From Ochrobactrum sp. RH2CCR150 (GTDB lineage Bacteria > Pseudomonadota > Alphaproteobacteria > Rhizobiales > Rhizobiaceae), in the NCBI GenBank assembly GCA_014138095.1, contig JACGXE010000002.1, forward strand, positions 248,001 to 312,000: DNA of 64,000 nucleotides. Reading direction: 5' to 3'. Under the pieces are notes generated by a model. It saw only the letters and a list, made by a program, of their open reading frames with translations. It had not been told where the DNA came from and did not search any database. This document shows, in pieces, positions 10,283 through 18,113 of the stretch. The translations under genes and the position numbers were made by a program. The number at the start of each line of letters is the position of its first letter. Position 1 is the stretch's first letter.

Positions 10283-11650
10283 ATGCTCAACACAAAAGCA
10301 CAGAACGAACGCCCGGCATCGCATCTTTTCTACCAGTCGCGCCTACGCAGGCCGCTGGTGGATCGTGCCGAAGGTATCTATATCTGGGATCAGGACGGAC
10401 GCCGGGTCATCGACGGCTCTAGCGGCGCGATGGTGGTCAATATCGGCCACGGCAATCGCAACGTGCTCGACGCCATGAAAGAGCAGATGGATCGCGTCAC
10501 CTTCGCTTATCGGCTTCATTTCGAAAACGAGCCGGCGGAGGATCTGGCGCACATGGCCGCCGAACGTATGCCGGAAGGTCTGGACAAGATTTTCTTCGTG
10601 TCCGGTGGTTCGGAAGCAGTGGAATCCTGCATCAAGCTTGCCCGCCAATGGGCGGTTGCGACCGGGCAGGGCACACGCTGGAAAGTGATTTCGCGGTTTC
10701 CGTCTTACCATGGCGGTACGCTTGGGGCGCTGGCGGTCACCGGTTATGCGGCTTTGAGCGAGCCTTTCGCACCCATCATGCGCGAAATGCCGAAAGTCCC
10801 TGCACCGACTGCCTATCTCGACCGCGACAATCTCACGATGGAACAACGCGGCCAGAAATATGCCGACATGCTGGAGGAGAAGATTCAGGAAGAAGGTCCT
10901 GAAAGCGTACTCGCCTTTATCATGGAGCCGATCGGTGGAGCGTCGACCGGCGCGCTGGTTGCGCCCGACAGCTACTATCCGCGTATCCGCGAAATCTGCG
11001 ACCGTTATGGCATCCTGCTCATCCACGACGAGGTGATGAGCGGTGCAGGACGTACCGGCAAGTTTTTGGGCGGCGACCACTGGAACTGCAAGCCCGATCT
11101 CATCGCTCTCTCGAAGGGTTTCGCCTCAGGTTATTGCCCGCTTGGCGCAATGGCGGCGCCTGGACGCATTGTGCAGCCGGTGCTGGATGCTGGCGGCTTC
11201 CTGCACGGCTTCACTTATGCGGGCAATCCGCTGGCTTGCGCGGCAGGCAAAGCAGTGCTTCAGGAGATTGATCGTCTCGATCTGGTCGGCAATGCCGCCC
11301 GTATGGGCGATGCGCTGAAGGGCGAGCTGGAAGGACTGGCGAAGCGCTTCCCGTTCATCGGTGATGTGCGCGGCAAGGGGTTGTTGCTGGCCGCCGAATT
11401 CGTATCCGATCCTGACACCATGAAGCCGTTGCCGAAGGAGCTGAACGCCCATCAGCGCATGGTCGATCTTGCCTATGAGCGCGGTCTGATCATCTATTCG
11501 CGCCGCACGCGGGGTGGTGTTGAAGGCGATCACTTCCTCGTCTGCCCGCCGATGATCGTAAGTCGAGAACAGGTTGGCGAGATCACCGCGATCCTTGGCG
11601 ATACGCTGGAGGTTCTGGCGCGTGAACTCAAGCTGCCCGTGAACGCATAA
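10283..11650 (+). CDS. Class III pyridoxal-phosphate aminotransferase
   Basis: 455 residues. The class III fold is shown by IHDEVMSGAGRTGKF near residue 252 (cofactor-binding Asp) and LIALSKGFASGY near 275 (Schiff-base Lys). The family moves omega- or beta-amino groups from amines and non-alpha amino acids to an acceptor keto acid or aldehyde. It lies between an amidohydrolase-like gene and a beta-keto acid cleavage gene, so making a beta-keto acid from a beta-amino acid is a reasonable guess. The gap to the preceding gene is 12 bp. No close characterised relative is recognised. Confidence 0.85.
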   Translation: MLNTKAQNERPASHLFYQSRLRRPLVDRAEGIYIWDQDGRRVIDGSSGAMVVNIGHGNRNVLDAMKEQMDRVTFAYRLHFENEPAEDLAHMAAERMPEGLDKIFFVSGGSEAVESCIKLARQWAVATGQGTRWKVISRFPSYHGGTLGALAVTGYAALSEPFAPIMREMPKVPAPTAYLDRDNLTMEQRGQKYADMLEEKIQEEGPESVLAFIMEPIGGASTGALVAPDSYYPRIREICDRYGILLIHDEVMSGAGRTGKFLGGDHWNCKPDLIALSKGFASGYCPLGAMAAPGRIVQPVLDAGGFLHGFTYAGNPLACAAGKAVLQEIDRLDLVGNAARMGDALKGELEGLAKRFPFIGDVRGKGLLLAAEFVSDPDTMKPLPKELNAHQRMVDLAYERGLIIYSRRTRGGVEGDHFLVCPPMIVSREQVGEITAILGDTLEVLARELKLPVNA

Positions 11651-11662
11651 GGAAACCGGATC

Positions 11663-12610
11663 ATGACCGAGAAGAAGAAAACACAGCGCAAGGTGATCAT
11701 CACCTGCGCAGTGACGGGCTCCGTGCACACTCCAACCATGTCGCCGCACTTACCGGTCACGCCGGAGGAGATCGCCAGCGAAGCCATTGCGGCGGCGGAA
11801 GCGGGCGCATCCATCCTGCATCTCCATGCCCGCGATCCGCGTGATGGCAGACCGTCCGCCAATCCGGACCTGTTCATGCAGTTCCTGCCCCGCATCAAGC
11901 AATCGACCGCGGCCGTGGTGAATATTTCCACTGGCGGGTCGTCATTGATGACGCTGGATGACCGGCTGGCTGCGCCGCTCAGGGCGCAACCGGAGATGTG
12001 CTCGCTCAATATGGGCTCGATGAACTTCGCGCTGTTTCCAGCCCTCGACAAGCCACGCGAGTGGAAGCATGCATGGGAGCCGGAACTGTTGGAGGCAACG
12101 CGTCATTCAATCTTCAAGAACACCTTCGCGGATATGGAAGGCATTCTGACCAGTCTCGGTCAGGGCTGCGGTACCCGCTTCGAGTTCGAATGCTACGATG
12201 TCGGGCATCTCTATTCACTGGCCCATTTCCGTGATCGTGGGCTGGTGACCGGTCATCTATTCATCCAGTTCGTCTTCGGTATTCTGGGCGGCATCGGTGC
12301 AGACCCGGACAACCTCATGCATATGAAGCGCATTACAGACAAGCTGTTCGGCGACGACTATTCCTTCTCGGTTCTGGCGGCAGGGCGACACCAGATTCCG
12401 ATGATCACAATGGCAGCAGCCATGGGTGGCAATGTTCGTGTCGGTCTGGAAGACAGTCTCTATGACGGACGGGGAAAACTGGCCAAGAGCAATGCCGATC
12501 AGGTGCGGCGCATCCGTAGCATTCTTGACGGCTTGTCGCTGGAAGTTGCCACACCCGACGAGGCGCGTGATTATCTGGGCCTGAAGGGTGGGGACAGGGT
12601 GGCGTTCTGA
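11663..12610 (+). CDS. Beta-keto acid cleavage enzyme (BKACE, DUF849 family)
   Basis: 315 residues. The family signature ILHLHARDPRDG places two zinc-binding His at 53 and 55; Glu263 in VGLEDSLY is the likely third conserved metal or substrate residue. Family members condense a beta-keto acid with acetyl-CoA and split it into acetoacetate and a new acyl-CoA; examples are the lysine-fermentation Kce enzyme and the dehydrocarnitine-cleaving enzyme. The aminotransferase gene ends 12 bp upstream, and the next gene starts inside this gene's stop (TGATG). Which keto acid is used cannot be read from the sequence. Confidence 0.88.
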   Translation: MTEKKKTQRKVIITCAVTGSVHTPTMSPHLPVTPEEIASEAIAAAEAGASILHLHARDPRDGRPSANPDLFMQFLPRIKQSTAAVVNISTGGSSLMTLDDRLAAPLRAQPEMCSLNMGSMNFALFPALDKPREWKHAWEPELLEATRHSIFKNTFADMEGILTSLGQGCGTRFEFECYDVGHLYSLAHFRDRGLVTGHLFIQFVFGILGGIGADPDNLMHMKRITDKLFGDDYSFSVLAAGRHQIPMITMAAAMGGNVRVGLEDSLYDGRGKLAKSNADQVRRIRSILDGLSLEVATPDEARDYLGLKGGDRVAF

Positions 12611-13125
12611 TGCCAAAGATTGTGTTGGATAGCAAAGCGGGCGTTGTGATCCGGCTCGCCGAGCCTACCGATGCTGAACAGATTCACGAGGCGATCCGCG
12701 CGATGGGCGCGGGGCTGGGCGCCACAGGCAAAGTCTCCAGTACGATAGAAGACTTTCGTCGCTATGGCTTTGGTCCCAACGCGGCTTTTACCAGCCTGAT
12801 CGCCGAGGTGGACGAGGTATTTGCAGGACTGGCGCTGTTCTTCCCGATTTTCTCGACATGGCTTGGTAAGCCCGGTGTCTTTGTGCAGGACCTCTATGTC
12901 GAAGAAGGGTTTCGCGGTCGGCGGGTAGGCGAGATATTGCTTCGCCATGTTGCCTCATGGTCGACAGCACGCGGCGGCGTCTATCTGCGGCTGGTCGTGG
13001 ATCGGGACAATGTTGCCGCGCAACGATTTTACCAACGGCTGGGTATTGGCTGGATCGAAGCCGACCTCGATCATGGCGCTTATGGCGAGGATTTTGCCCG
13101 TCTGGCGCGTATCAATGCAAATTAG
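12610..13125 (+). CDS. GNAT-family N-acetyltransferase
   Basis: 171 residues. Acetyl-CoA-binding motif A is visible as VQDLYVEEGFRGRRVGEILLRHV around residues 95-118, followed by the family's C-terminal N-x-x-A-x-x-F-Y segment (NVAAQRFYQRLG). It resembles small-molecule acetyltransferases of the diamine acetyltransferase type. The start overlaps the preceding stop by one base. Together with the next gene, a predicted deacetylase, it suggests the pathway handles acetylated amines or protects an intermediate by acetylation. Confidence 0.82.
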   Translation: MPKIVLDSKAGVVIRLAEPTDAEQIHEAIRAMGAGLGATGKVSSTIEDFRRYGFGPNAAFTSLIAEVDEVFAGLALFFPIFSTWLGKPGVFVQDLYVEEGFRGRRVGEILLRHVASWSTARGGVYLRLVVDRDNVAAQRFYQRLGIGWIEADLDHGAYGEDFARLARINAN

Positions 13126-13134
13126 GGAGCAGTC

Positions 13135-14163
13135 ATGAAAGCCTTCTACGCTGTTGAGCAAAAGCGTCACGACCCGAAAGCCTTTCTTTCCAGCGGCGCG
13201 CCGAAGCCAAACCCCGAGCAACCGGAGCGCGTCGAGCGCCTGCTCTCCGGCGCGAAGGCTGCGGGCTGTGAGATTATCCGTCCGCACAATCACGGTCTTG
13301 GCCCGATAGCTGCCGTTCATACGCCGGAATATCTGGAGTTCTTACAGCACATCTATCCGCGTTGGCGGCGCATTGAGGAGGCTTCGGAAGAGGTCATTCC
13401 GAACATTCATCCGCTGGCGCGTGACGGTCGCTATCCGGCATCCGCCGTCGGGCAGGTCGGCTATCACATGGCCGATACGGCCTGCCCGATAGCCGAACAC
13501 ACATGGGAAAGCGTGTGCTGGAGTGCCTGGAGTGCGGTTGACGCCGCCGATGCGGTGCTTGCGGGCGAGGTGGCGGCCTATGCGCTCTGCCGTCCCCCGG
13601 GGCACCATGCCTTTGCCGATGTTGCCGGCGGCTTTTGTTTCGTCAATAATTCGGCGGTTGCGGCTCAGCGGCTACGCTCGAAGGCTGAACGCGTCGCAAT
13701 CCTCGATGTCGATCTGCATCACGGTAACGGGACGCAAGGCATTTTCTATGCGCGTCCCGATGTGCTGACTGTCTCAATCCACGCCGATCCGCTGCGCTTC
13801 TATCCATTCTTCTGGGGCCATGCCGATGAACGCGGTGAAGGGGCTGGTCTTGGCTACAACCTCAATCTGCATCTGCCGCGCAAATCTGGCGATGACGAGT
13901 TCCTCGCGTCGCTCGATACGGCTTTCCGTCGTATAGAAGCTTTCGCGCCAGATGCGCTGGTGGTCGCGCTTGGTCTTGATCCGTTTGAGGGTGATCCATT
14001 CGGCGGATTGTCGGTTACCACTGGCGGTTTCGGACGCATTGCCGAAGCCATTGCGAAGCTTCGGCTGCCAACCGTCATCGTGCAGGAAGGTGGTTATCTT
14101 TGCGATGCGCTGGGTGACAATCTCACCGCTTTCCTGGGCGGCTATCAATCGGTAGCGCGATGA
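13135..14163 (+). CDS. Acetylpolyamine-amidohydrolase / histone-deacetylase family protein
   Basis: 342 residues with the complete HDAC-type active site: the His pair in RPPGHHAF (157-158), zinc ligands Asp193 and His195 in LDVDLHHGNGT, a third ligand Asp282 in GLDPFEGDP, and the EGGY Tyr near the end. Length and motifs fit bacterial acetylpolyamine amidohydrolases, which release acetate from N-acetylated diamines, polyamines or related amides. It starts 9 bp after the GNAT gene with GGGAG upstream, and its end overlaps the thioesterase start (ATGA). The substrate is presumably an acetylated amine of this pathway. Confidence 0.87.
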   Translation: MKAFYAVEQKRHDPKAFLSSGAPKPNPEQPERVERLLSGAKAAGCEIIRPHNHGLGPIAAVHTPEYLEFLQHIYPRWRRIEEASEEVIPNIHPLARDGRYPASAVGQVGYHMADTACPIAEHTWESVCWSAWSAVDAADAVLAGEVAAYALCRPPGHHAFADVAGGFCFVNNSAVAAQRLRSKAERVAILDVDLHHGNGTQGIFYARPDVLTVSIHADPLRFYPFFWGHADERGEGAGLGYNLNLHLPRKSGDDEFLASLDTAFRRIEAFAPDALVVALGLDPFEGDPFGGLSVTTGGFGRIAEAIAKLRLPTVIVQEGGYLCDALGDNLTAFLGGYQSVAR

Positions 14164-14561
14164 GCGGTCTTGTGACTTTTATCGGCGTCGTACATCCGTG
14201 GATGTGCGACGTCATGGGACATATGAATGTCCGGCACTACGCCGGGATGTTCGATGATGCGAGTTTTCAGCTCTTGGGCCACATAGCCGGGAAAATCCCG
14301 GATGAGGGTTTCGGTTGGGCGGATGTGCGCTCGACAATGGACTACAAAAAGGAAGTGCCCGCCGGGGACTTGCTGACGATCTGCTCTCAGGTGCTGAAAG
14401 TGGGGCGTTCATCAATCACGTTTCGCCAGATAATGGCTGGTTCGCTTGATGGGGACCTGCGCGCCATCAACGAGACAACGTCCGTCTGTTTCGACAAGAT
14501 CGCGCGCCATTCACTTGAACTTGAGCCAGCAATGCGAGTGCGAGCGGAAGGGCTCATGTAG
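14160..14561 (+). CDS. Hotdog-fold acyl-CoA thioesterase (4HBT type)
   Basis: 133 residues, the usual size of single-domain hotdog thioesterases. The N-terminal segment VHPWMCDVMGHMNVRHYAGMFDDAS matches the 4-hydroxybenzoyl-CoA thioesterase layout, in which the Asp of the DxMGHMN motif is catalytic. It would hydrolyse the acyl-CoA produced by the cleavage enzyme encoded upstream, as the betainyl-CoA thioesterase does in carnitine breakdown. Last gene of the operon; its start overlaps the deacetylase stop. Confidence 0.83.
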   Translation: MSGLVTFIGVVHPWMCDVMGHMNVRHYAGMFDDASFQLLGHIAGKIPDEGFGWADVRSTMDYKKEVPAGDLLTICSQVLKVGRSSITFRQIMAGSLDGDLRAINETTSVCFDKIARHSLELEPAMRVRAEGLM

Positions 14562-14617
14562 GACCACAATCTGATCGATTATCTGTGATGCCAGCCCAAT
14601 CCGAAAGCCGTCGCTGC

Positions 14618-14836
14618 CTAGTCGTCGTCACCTTCTGCCCGGTCTCTGAGAATTTGCGCAGCTCTCGCCCGGTATTTCTCTTTTACGTCATCGGGAACGC
14701 CGCCGCTGACACTGGCGCCGCTGACAATTTTGCCAACGGCAGCGTCCCAGTCCAAATCAGGATCGGGGTTCTCATGCTCGAACAGCTGCTTGGCTAGCTC
14801 TTCGATCTCTAACTGCTTTTCAAGTTCGCCGCTCAT
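14618..14836 (-). CDS. Small acidic hypothetical protein
   Basis: 72 residues from the ATG at 14836, selected because GGAGG lies 6-10 bases upstream; a longer frame to 14881 lacks such a site. The protein is rich in Glu and Asp with a predicted helical ELEKQLEIEELAKQLFE segment and no membrane span or signal. No function is recognised. Confidence 0.55.
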   Translation of the reverse strand: MSGELEKQLEIEELAKQLFEHENPDPDLDWDAAVGKIVSGASVSGGVPDDVKEKYRARAAQILRDRAEGDDD

Positions 14837-14898
14837 GTTTTCCTCCAGCTGCAAAATATCTCTGATAGTTGGCACAACCACACCGCAACAGTCACCGT

Positions 14899-15099
14899 TT
14901 AAGGCAGTCGCCCGCTGCCATCTTCGTGATGGCGGACCATGTACTTGCGGATAAGCAAATCGAGCGCCTCTCTGGCTTCTGCCTCAGGCAGGTGGGCCTG
15001 AACGTGACCGTCAATCACGACGACTTCGCCGCTGAATTTATCGAAAACGGACCAGGTACGGTCGGCTTCCTGCCGGACCCCAAAACCATTCTCAATCAT
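14899..15099 (-). CDS. Small hypothetical protein
   Basis: 66 residues. A GGAGG at 15105-15109 precedes the ATG at 15099, which I prefer over an upstream in-frame ATG. The protein looks like a small single domain with alternating strands (RTWSVFDKFSGEVVVIDG) followed by a helix. No cysteine pairs, signal or membrane span. Function unknown. It sits on the same strand as the 72-residue gene and upstream of it, so they may be co-transcribed. Confidence 0.55.
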   Translation of the reverse strand: MIENGFGVRQEADRTWSVFDKFSGEVVVIDGHVQAHLPEAEAREALDLLIRKYMVRHHEDGSGRLP

Positions 15100-15352
15100 A
15101 GCATTCCTCCATGCTACTGCCCGCGCCGCCCGATTTCTTGCCTGTTGCTTGTTTCGCGTTTGACGCGTTCGAGAGACGCAACAGCCTTGCTCGCCACCGA
15201 AGTTCGGTTTGATAGAAATATCGGGCAAGCCCGCGCTAGCATCAGTCGCTGTAGTCTCATTGCAGATATAGTTAAACGAAATCGCGCGGGTTCCGTTCCG
15301 AGCAACAAATCATATTGCGTCTGAGCCAGAGGTGAGACGGTGGCCTTCGCGT

Positions 15353-15505
15353 TCAATCATCTAGTCTGGGTTGAACGCCGATATGGGTATTGCCCCATGT
15401 GGGATCGATGCCGTTATAGGTGTTGTACAGGCGGATACCGAGAGCTGCCAGGAGGATAACTCCCCCGAGCAAGACGATTGAGGCGAATAGCTTTTCAGAG
15501 TTCAT
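15353..15505 (-). CDS. Small membrane protein, 50 residues
   Basis: Read directly from the minus strand: ATG at 15505, TGA at 15353-15355. Residues 7-24 form one hydrophobic segment (FASIVLLGGVILLAALGI), followed by a polar tail with NGIDPTWGNT. Small single-span proteins of this kind are common in Brucellaceae and mostly unannotated. Function unknown, and the call rests on composition and frame alone. Confidence 0.45.
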   Translation of the reverse strand: MNSEKLFASIVLLGGVILLAALGIRLYNTYNGIDPTWGNTHIGVQPRLDD

Positions 15506-15634
15506 GAGAGTTTATGTACGATTGTCCCGATCTGAAGGGTCGTTTGACATATTAGTGGTTGCTGGACTAGCTTCTAATGCGTGAAGCGACGAATCTAAGA
15601 TCGATGCCCGCCTCTGTAACTTCCTCATATATAT

Positions 15635-16732
15635 ATGGAAATAATAATGGATAGTGCGGTGCTTTTCCTGCATGCACGCGGACGGTCGGCCGATGAGATC
15701 AGAAGTCTGGATTGGAGTAAAAATCCGATAGGGGAGCCGGATCATTGGCCGGCACCGCTCGTCACCGCAGTGCAAATGATGCTCGCGTCACACTTCCCAA
15801 AAGCAATTGTCTGGGGACCTGAGTATACGACAATCTATAATGATGGCTTTCGGCAAATTCTCGGCGAGAAAGAGAACTGCATGGGGGCGTCCTTCCGTGA
15901 TATTTGGGCCGAAGTCTGGGATGAACTGGTGCCGATGATTGAGCGCGCCTATGACGGAGAAGCGACGTTTATAGAAGACTTTCCTTTGGTCATTGATCGC
16001 CATGGTTATTCTGAACAATGCTATTTTACATTCTGCTACAGCCCGATTTTCGATGAAAAGGGGCGCGTTGCCGGGATGATCGATACGGTCATCGAAACCA
16101 CATCCAAAGTAGAATCCGAAAAACACGCGAAGATCCTGAACGCTGAGCTTGCACATCGCATAAAGAATACTTTCAGCGTGGTTTCGGCGATTGCGAGCCA
16201 GACCTTCAATAACAATGCTGATGATGATGTGATCCATAAGTTTACCCGGCGACTATTTGCGCTCGGTAACGCACATGATGTGCTTCGGCTTGGGAAAAGC
16301 TCGGAAGGTTCACTTCGGGAGATCGTGACAGGCATTACAAATGCGCTGGCTGTAAGTGATCGGGTCCAATTTGAAGGCAGGGATATTATGATCGGCCCGA
16401 AAGGGGCGTCCACGGTTTCGCTGCTTATCCACGAACTGACCACCAATGCGATCAAATATGGTGCGCTGTCTAACGAGGGTGGCCATGTCCAGTTGGAAGC
16501 AAAAGTCTCGAAGGGTCAGAGCGAGCCGACCCTGACCCTGTTCTGGGCTGAGATCGGTGGTCCGACTGTTATCGAACCGCAAAAGTCCGGCTTCGGTTCG
16601 AAGCTGATCAGAATGGGCCTTCTGGGCTCCGGTGAGGTCAAATCTGACTTCAGGCCTGAAGGCTTTTCAGCACAGTTTTCCGCCCCTCTCCGGCAGTTGC
16701 AGGGCGAGGGACGGCTCTTCGATTCCACTTAA
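15635..16732 (+). CDS. HWE-family sensor histidine kinase with PAS domain
   Basis: 365 residues. A PAS-like domain occupies about 25-165. The phosphoacceptor region LNAELAHRIKNTFSVVSAI holds the His near residue 177. The catalytic domain has the HWE-type N box HELTTNAIKYGALS and a WAEIGGP G1 box, the features that define the family, with a later GFGSKLIRMGL. No membrane segment is seen, so it is a soluble sensor. An internal ATG at 15647 is another possible start and neither has a good ribosome site. No response-regulator gene is adjacent, so it is an orphan kinase; HWE kinases often feed the PhyR general-stress system in this class, which is inference here. Confidence 0.85.
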   Translation: MEIIMDSAVLFLHARGRSADEIRSLDWSKNPIGEPDHWPAPLVTAVQMMLASHFPKAIVWGPEYTTIYNDGFRQILGEKENCMGASFRDIWAEVWDELVPMIERAYDGEATFIEDFPLVIDRHGYSEQCYFTFCYSPIFDEKGRVAGMIDTVIETTSKVESEKHAKILNAELAHRIKNTFSVVSAIASQTFNNNADDDVIHKFTRRLFALGNAHDVLRLGKSSEGSLREIVTGITNALAVSDRVQFEGRDIMIGPKGASTVSLLIHELTTNAIKYGALSNEGGHVQLEAKVSKGQSEPTLTLFWAEIGGPTVIEPQKSGFGSKLIRMGLLGSGEVKSDFRPEGFSAQFSAPLRQLQGEGRLFDST

Positions 16733-16757
16733 TAACGGTGCGGCGTGTTACGCACGG

Positions 16758-17084
16758 TCAGCGCACTTCGAGTACATCTCCGCTACGACGGTCAATTATG
16801 ACACGCATATCGTTATCGTCTCGATCCAGGCCTCTGACGACGTAGGCATTACGGCGTCTGGAAACGCTTTCAACCTCATCCATACCTTCGTTGCGTGCAA
16901 TTCTTGCTGCTCGACGTTCGCTGATTTCATCGCCGTAATCACGGCGATCACGGTGCATTCTGCGGTCATCGTCTGGATTGACCTGAATGCCGTTCGGTCC
17001 AATTTCAATGCTTTGCGCTTGTGCCGGGACAGTGGACACAAGTGCTGCCACTATCAGTGCTGCGATTGCCGAAAACCTGTACAT
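16758..17084 (-). CDS. Secreted basic protein with PepSY-like C-terminus
   Basis: 108 residues. A clear signal peptide ends at AQA (residue 23). The mature part is very rich in Arg and Asp (DDDRRMHRDRRDYGDE) and ends in a compact VRGLDRDDNDMRVIIDRRSGDVLEV segment resembling PepSY-type periplasmic domains. A second protein of the same design is encoded at 21970-22365. No ligand or partner is known. Confidence 0.65.
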   Translation of the reverse strand: MYRFSAIAALIVAALVSTVPAQAQSIEIGPNGIQVNPDDDRRMHRDRRDYGDEISERRAARIARNEGMDEVESVSRRRNAYVVRGLDRDDNDMRVIIDRRSGDVLEVR

Positions 17085-17317
17085 GACGACTATCCATTAT
17101 TTCGTTTAGCGCCCGCCGCAGTTATGAACGAGCTGACCAACTGCCGGTTCCAGATGTGACGGTCAACTCTCTTAACACCACGATACATTCAGTTGCTCTT
17201 CATATAGTTAGCTTGCTAATTAAATTAGGCGTCATGATCAAATAAAATGAACTGTTGAAGCGAAGATAGTGTGCTAATGCACCTCACCATCGATAGCAGT
17301 ATGGAAATATTCAAAAG

Positions 17318-17446
17318 ATGGAATGGATTCCGGTATTCTTGATCGCGTTCAAGGTTCTCGTGTTGGGCGCGGCCATGTTCTTCGCTATCAAGTTTCATTA
17401 CGATGAAGATAAAAAGAAGAAGAATAACGAAAAGGGCGGGGCATAA
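17318..17446 (+). CDS. Small membrane protein, 42 residues
   Basis: ATG at 17318, TAA at 17444-17446. Residues 3-25 are hydrophobic (WIPVFLIAFKVLVLGAAMFFAI) and the tail is strongly basic (DEDKKKKNNEKGG), a typical single-span layout with a cytoplasmic charged end. The stop codon lies in the loop of a hairpin with the form of an intrinsic terminator, which argues for a real short transcript. Function unknown. Confidence 0.5.
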   Translation: MEWIPVFLIAFKVLVLGAAMFFAIKFHYDEDKKKKNNEKGGA

Positions 17447-17456
17447 GCCCCGCTTT
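17436..17456 (+). terminator. Terminator hairpin around the stop of the 42-residue gene
   Basis: Stem GCGGGGC / GCCCCGC with the loop ATAA, followed by TTT. The TAA stop codon of the small gene is inside the hairpin. Confidence 0.6.
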
Positions 17457-17539
17457 AGCGCGCAGTTATTACACTTACCGGCAGACGCGGAGCGCTCCAA
17501 TCCCTTGCCGACGCAGGTGCCGCTGGCTACAAGCGCAGC

Positions 17540-17731
17540 ATGATTTCATTTCCTTGGTGGGTTGCCGTTCTCGTTATCATGTCGATCTATTGGCCGGTTA
17601 CCGTGATGGTAGCGGCTGCGATAGTCATGACGGCGTTTCTCGGAACAAAGAACATTGGCTGGCGGATAGCCTGGATCGTGTTGGCGGCGCTGATCGTCGC
17701 GCCGGTCATTTGGTTTTACACGACACCATAA
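17540..17731 (+). CDS. Small membrane protein, 63 residues
   Basis: 63 residues with two hydrophobic segments (about 6-32 and 40-60) separated by GTKNIGWR. Nothing beyond a small integral membrane protein can be said. The ATG at 17540 lacks a clear ribosome site, so the start is uncertain. It sits between the 42-residue gene and tRNA-Val. Confidence 0.5.
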   Translation: MISFPWWVAVLVIMSIYWPVTVMVAAAIVMTAFLGTKNIGWRIAWIVLAALIVAPVIWFYTTP

Positions 17732-17915
17732 AGAAGGGCGCAGCCTGCGGGCGGCGAAAGAATTGGGAATGATTCGCGGCTGGAAGGTAAGGCGCCCGCG
17801 TCGGGTTCCTTAGCAATAACAGTGCATATTCTGGAGGCAGGTGAGGACATCTGTAAACCATCCATCAGTCTAAGCATCTGATATGATTTATATATGTCCT
17901 AAGTGGAGGATCGAA

Positions 17916-17990
17916 TGGTGGGCGTAACAGGGATTGAACCTGTGACCCCTACAATGTCAATGTAGTGCTCTCCCGCTGAGCTATACGCCC
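17916..17990 (-). tRNA. tRNA-Val(GAC)
   Basis: The minus strand folds into a full cloverleaf: 7-bp acceptor stem GGGCGTA / TACGCCC, D-arm GCTC/GAGC, anticodon arm CTACA-TTGACAT-TGTAG with anticodon GAC (valine), and a T-arm with the GTTCAATC loop region. The CCA end is encoded. It is 75 nt including CCA. Confidence 0.97.
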
Positions 17991-18113
17991 ATTCGATGTG
18001 CCGCATACACCATATCGCGTTGCGCCCGTCAATGGCCTTTTTTGAAGTTTTTTCGTCTTTTTGTTGAAGACTTTTCAAAAGCCCGGAAAACCGCGACCTG
18101 GCCGGTGATCGCC

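Noticed and set aside
10283..14561. Carnitine degradation operon
   Set aside because: BKACE and thioesterase fit, but there is no carnitine dehydrogenase, and the neighbouring amide, transaminase and deacetylase genes do not belong to that pathway.
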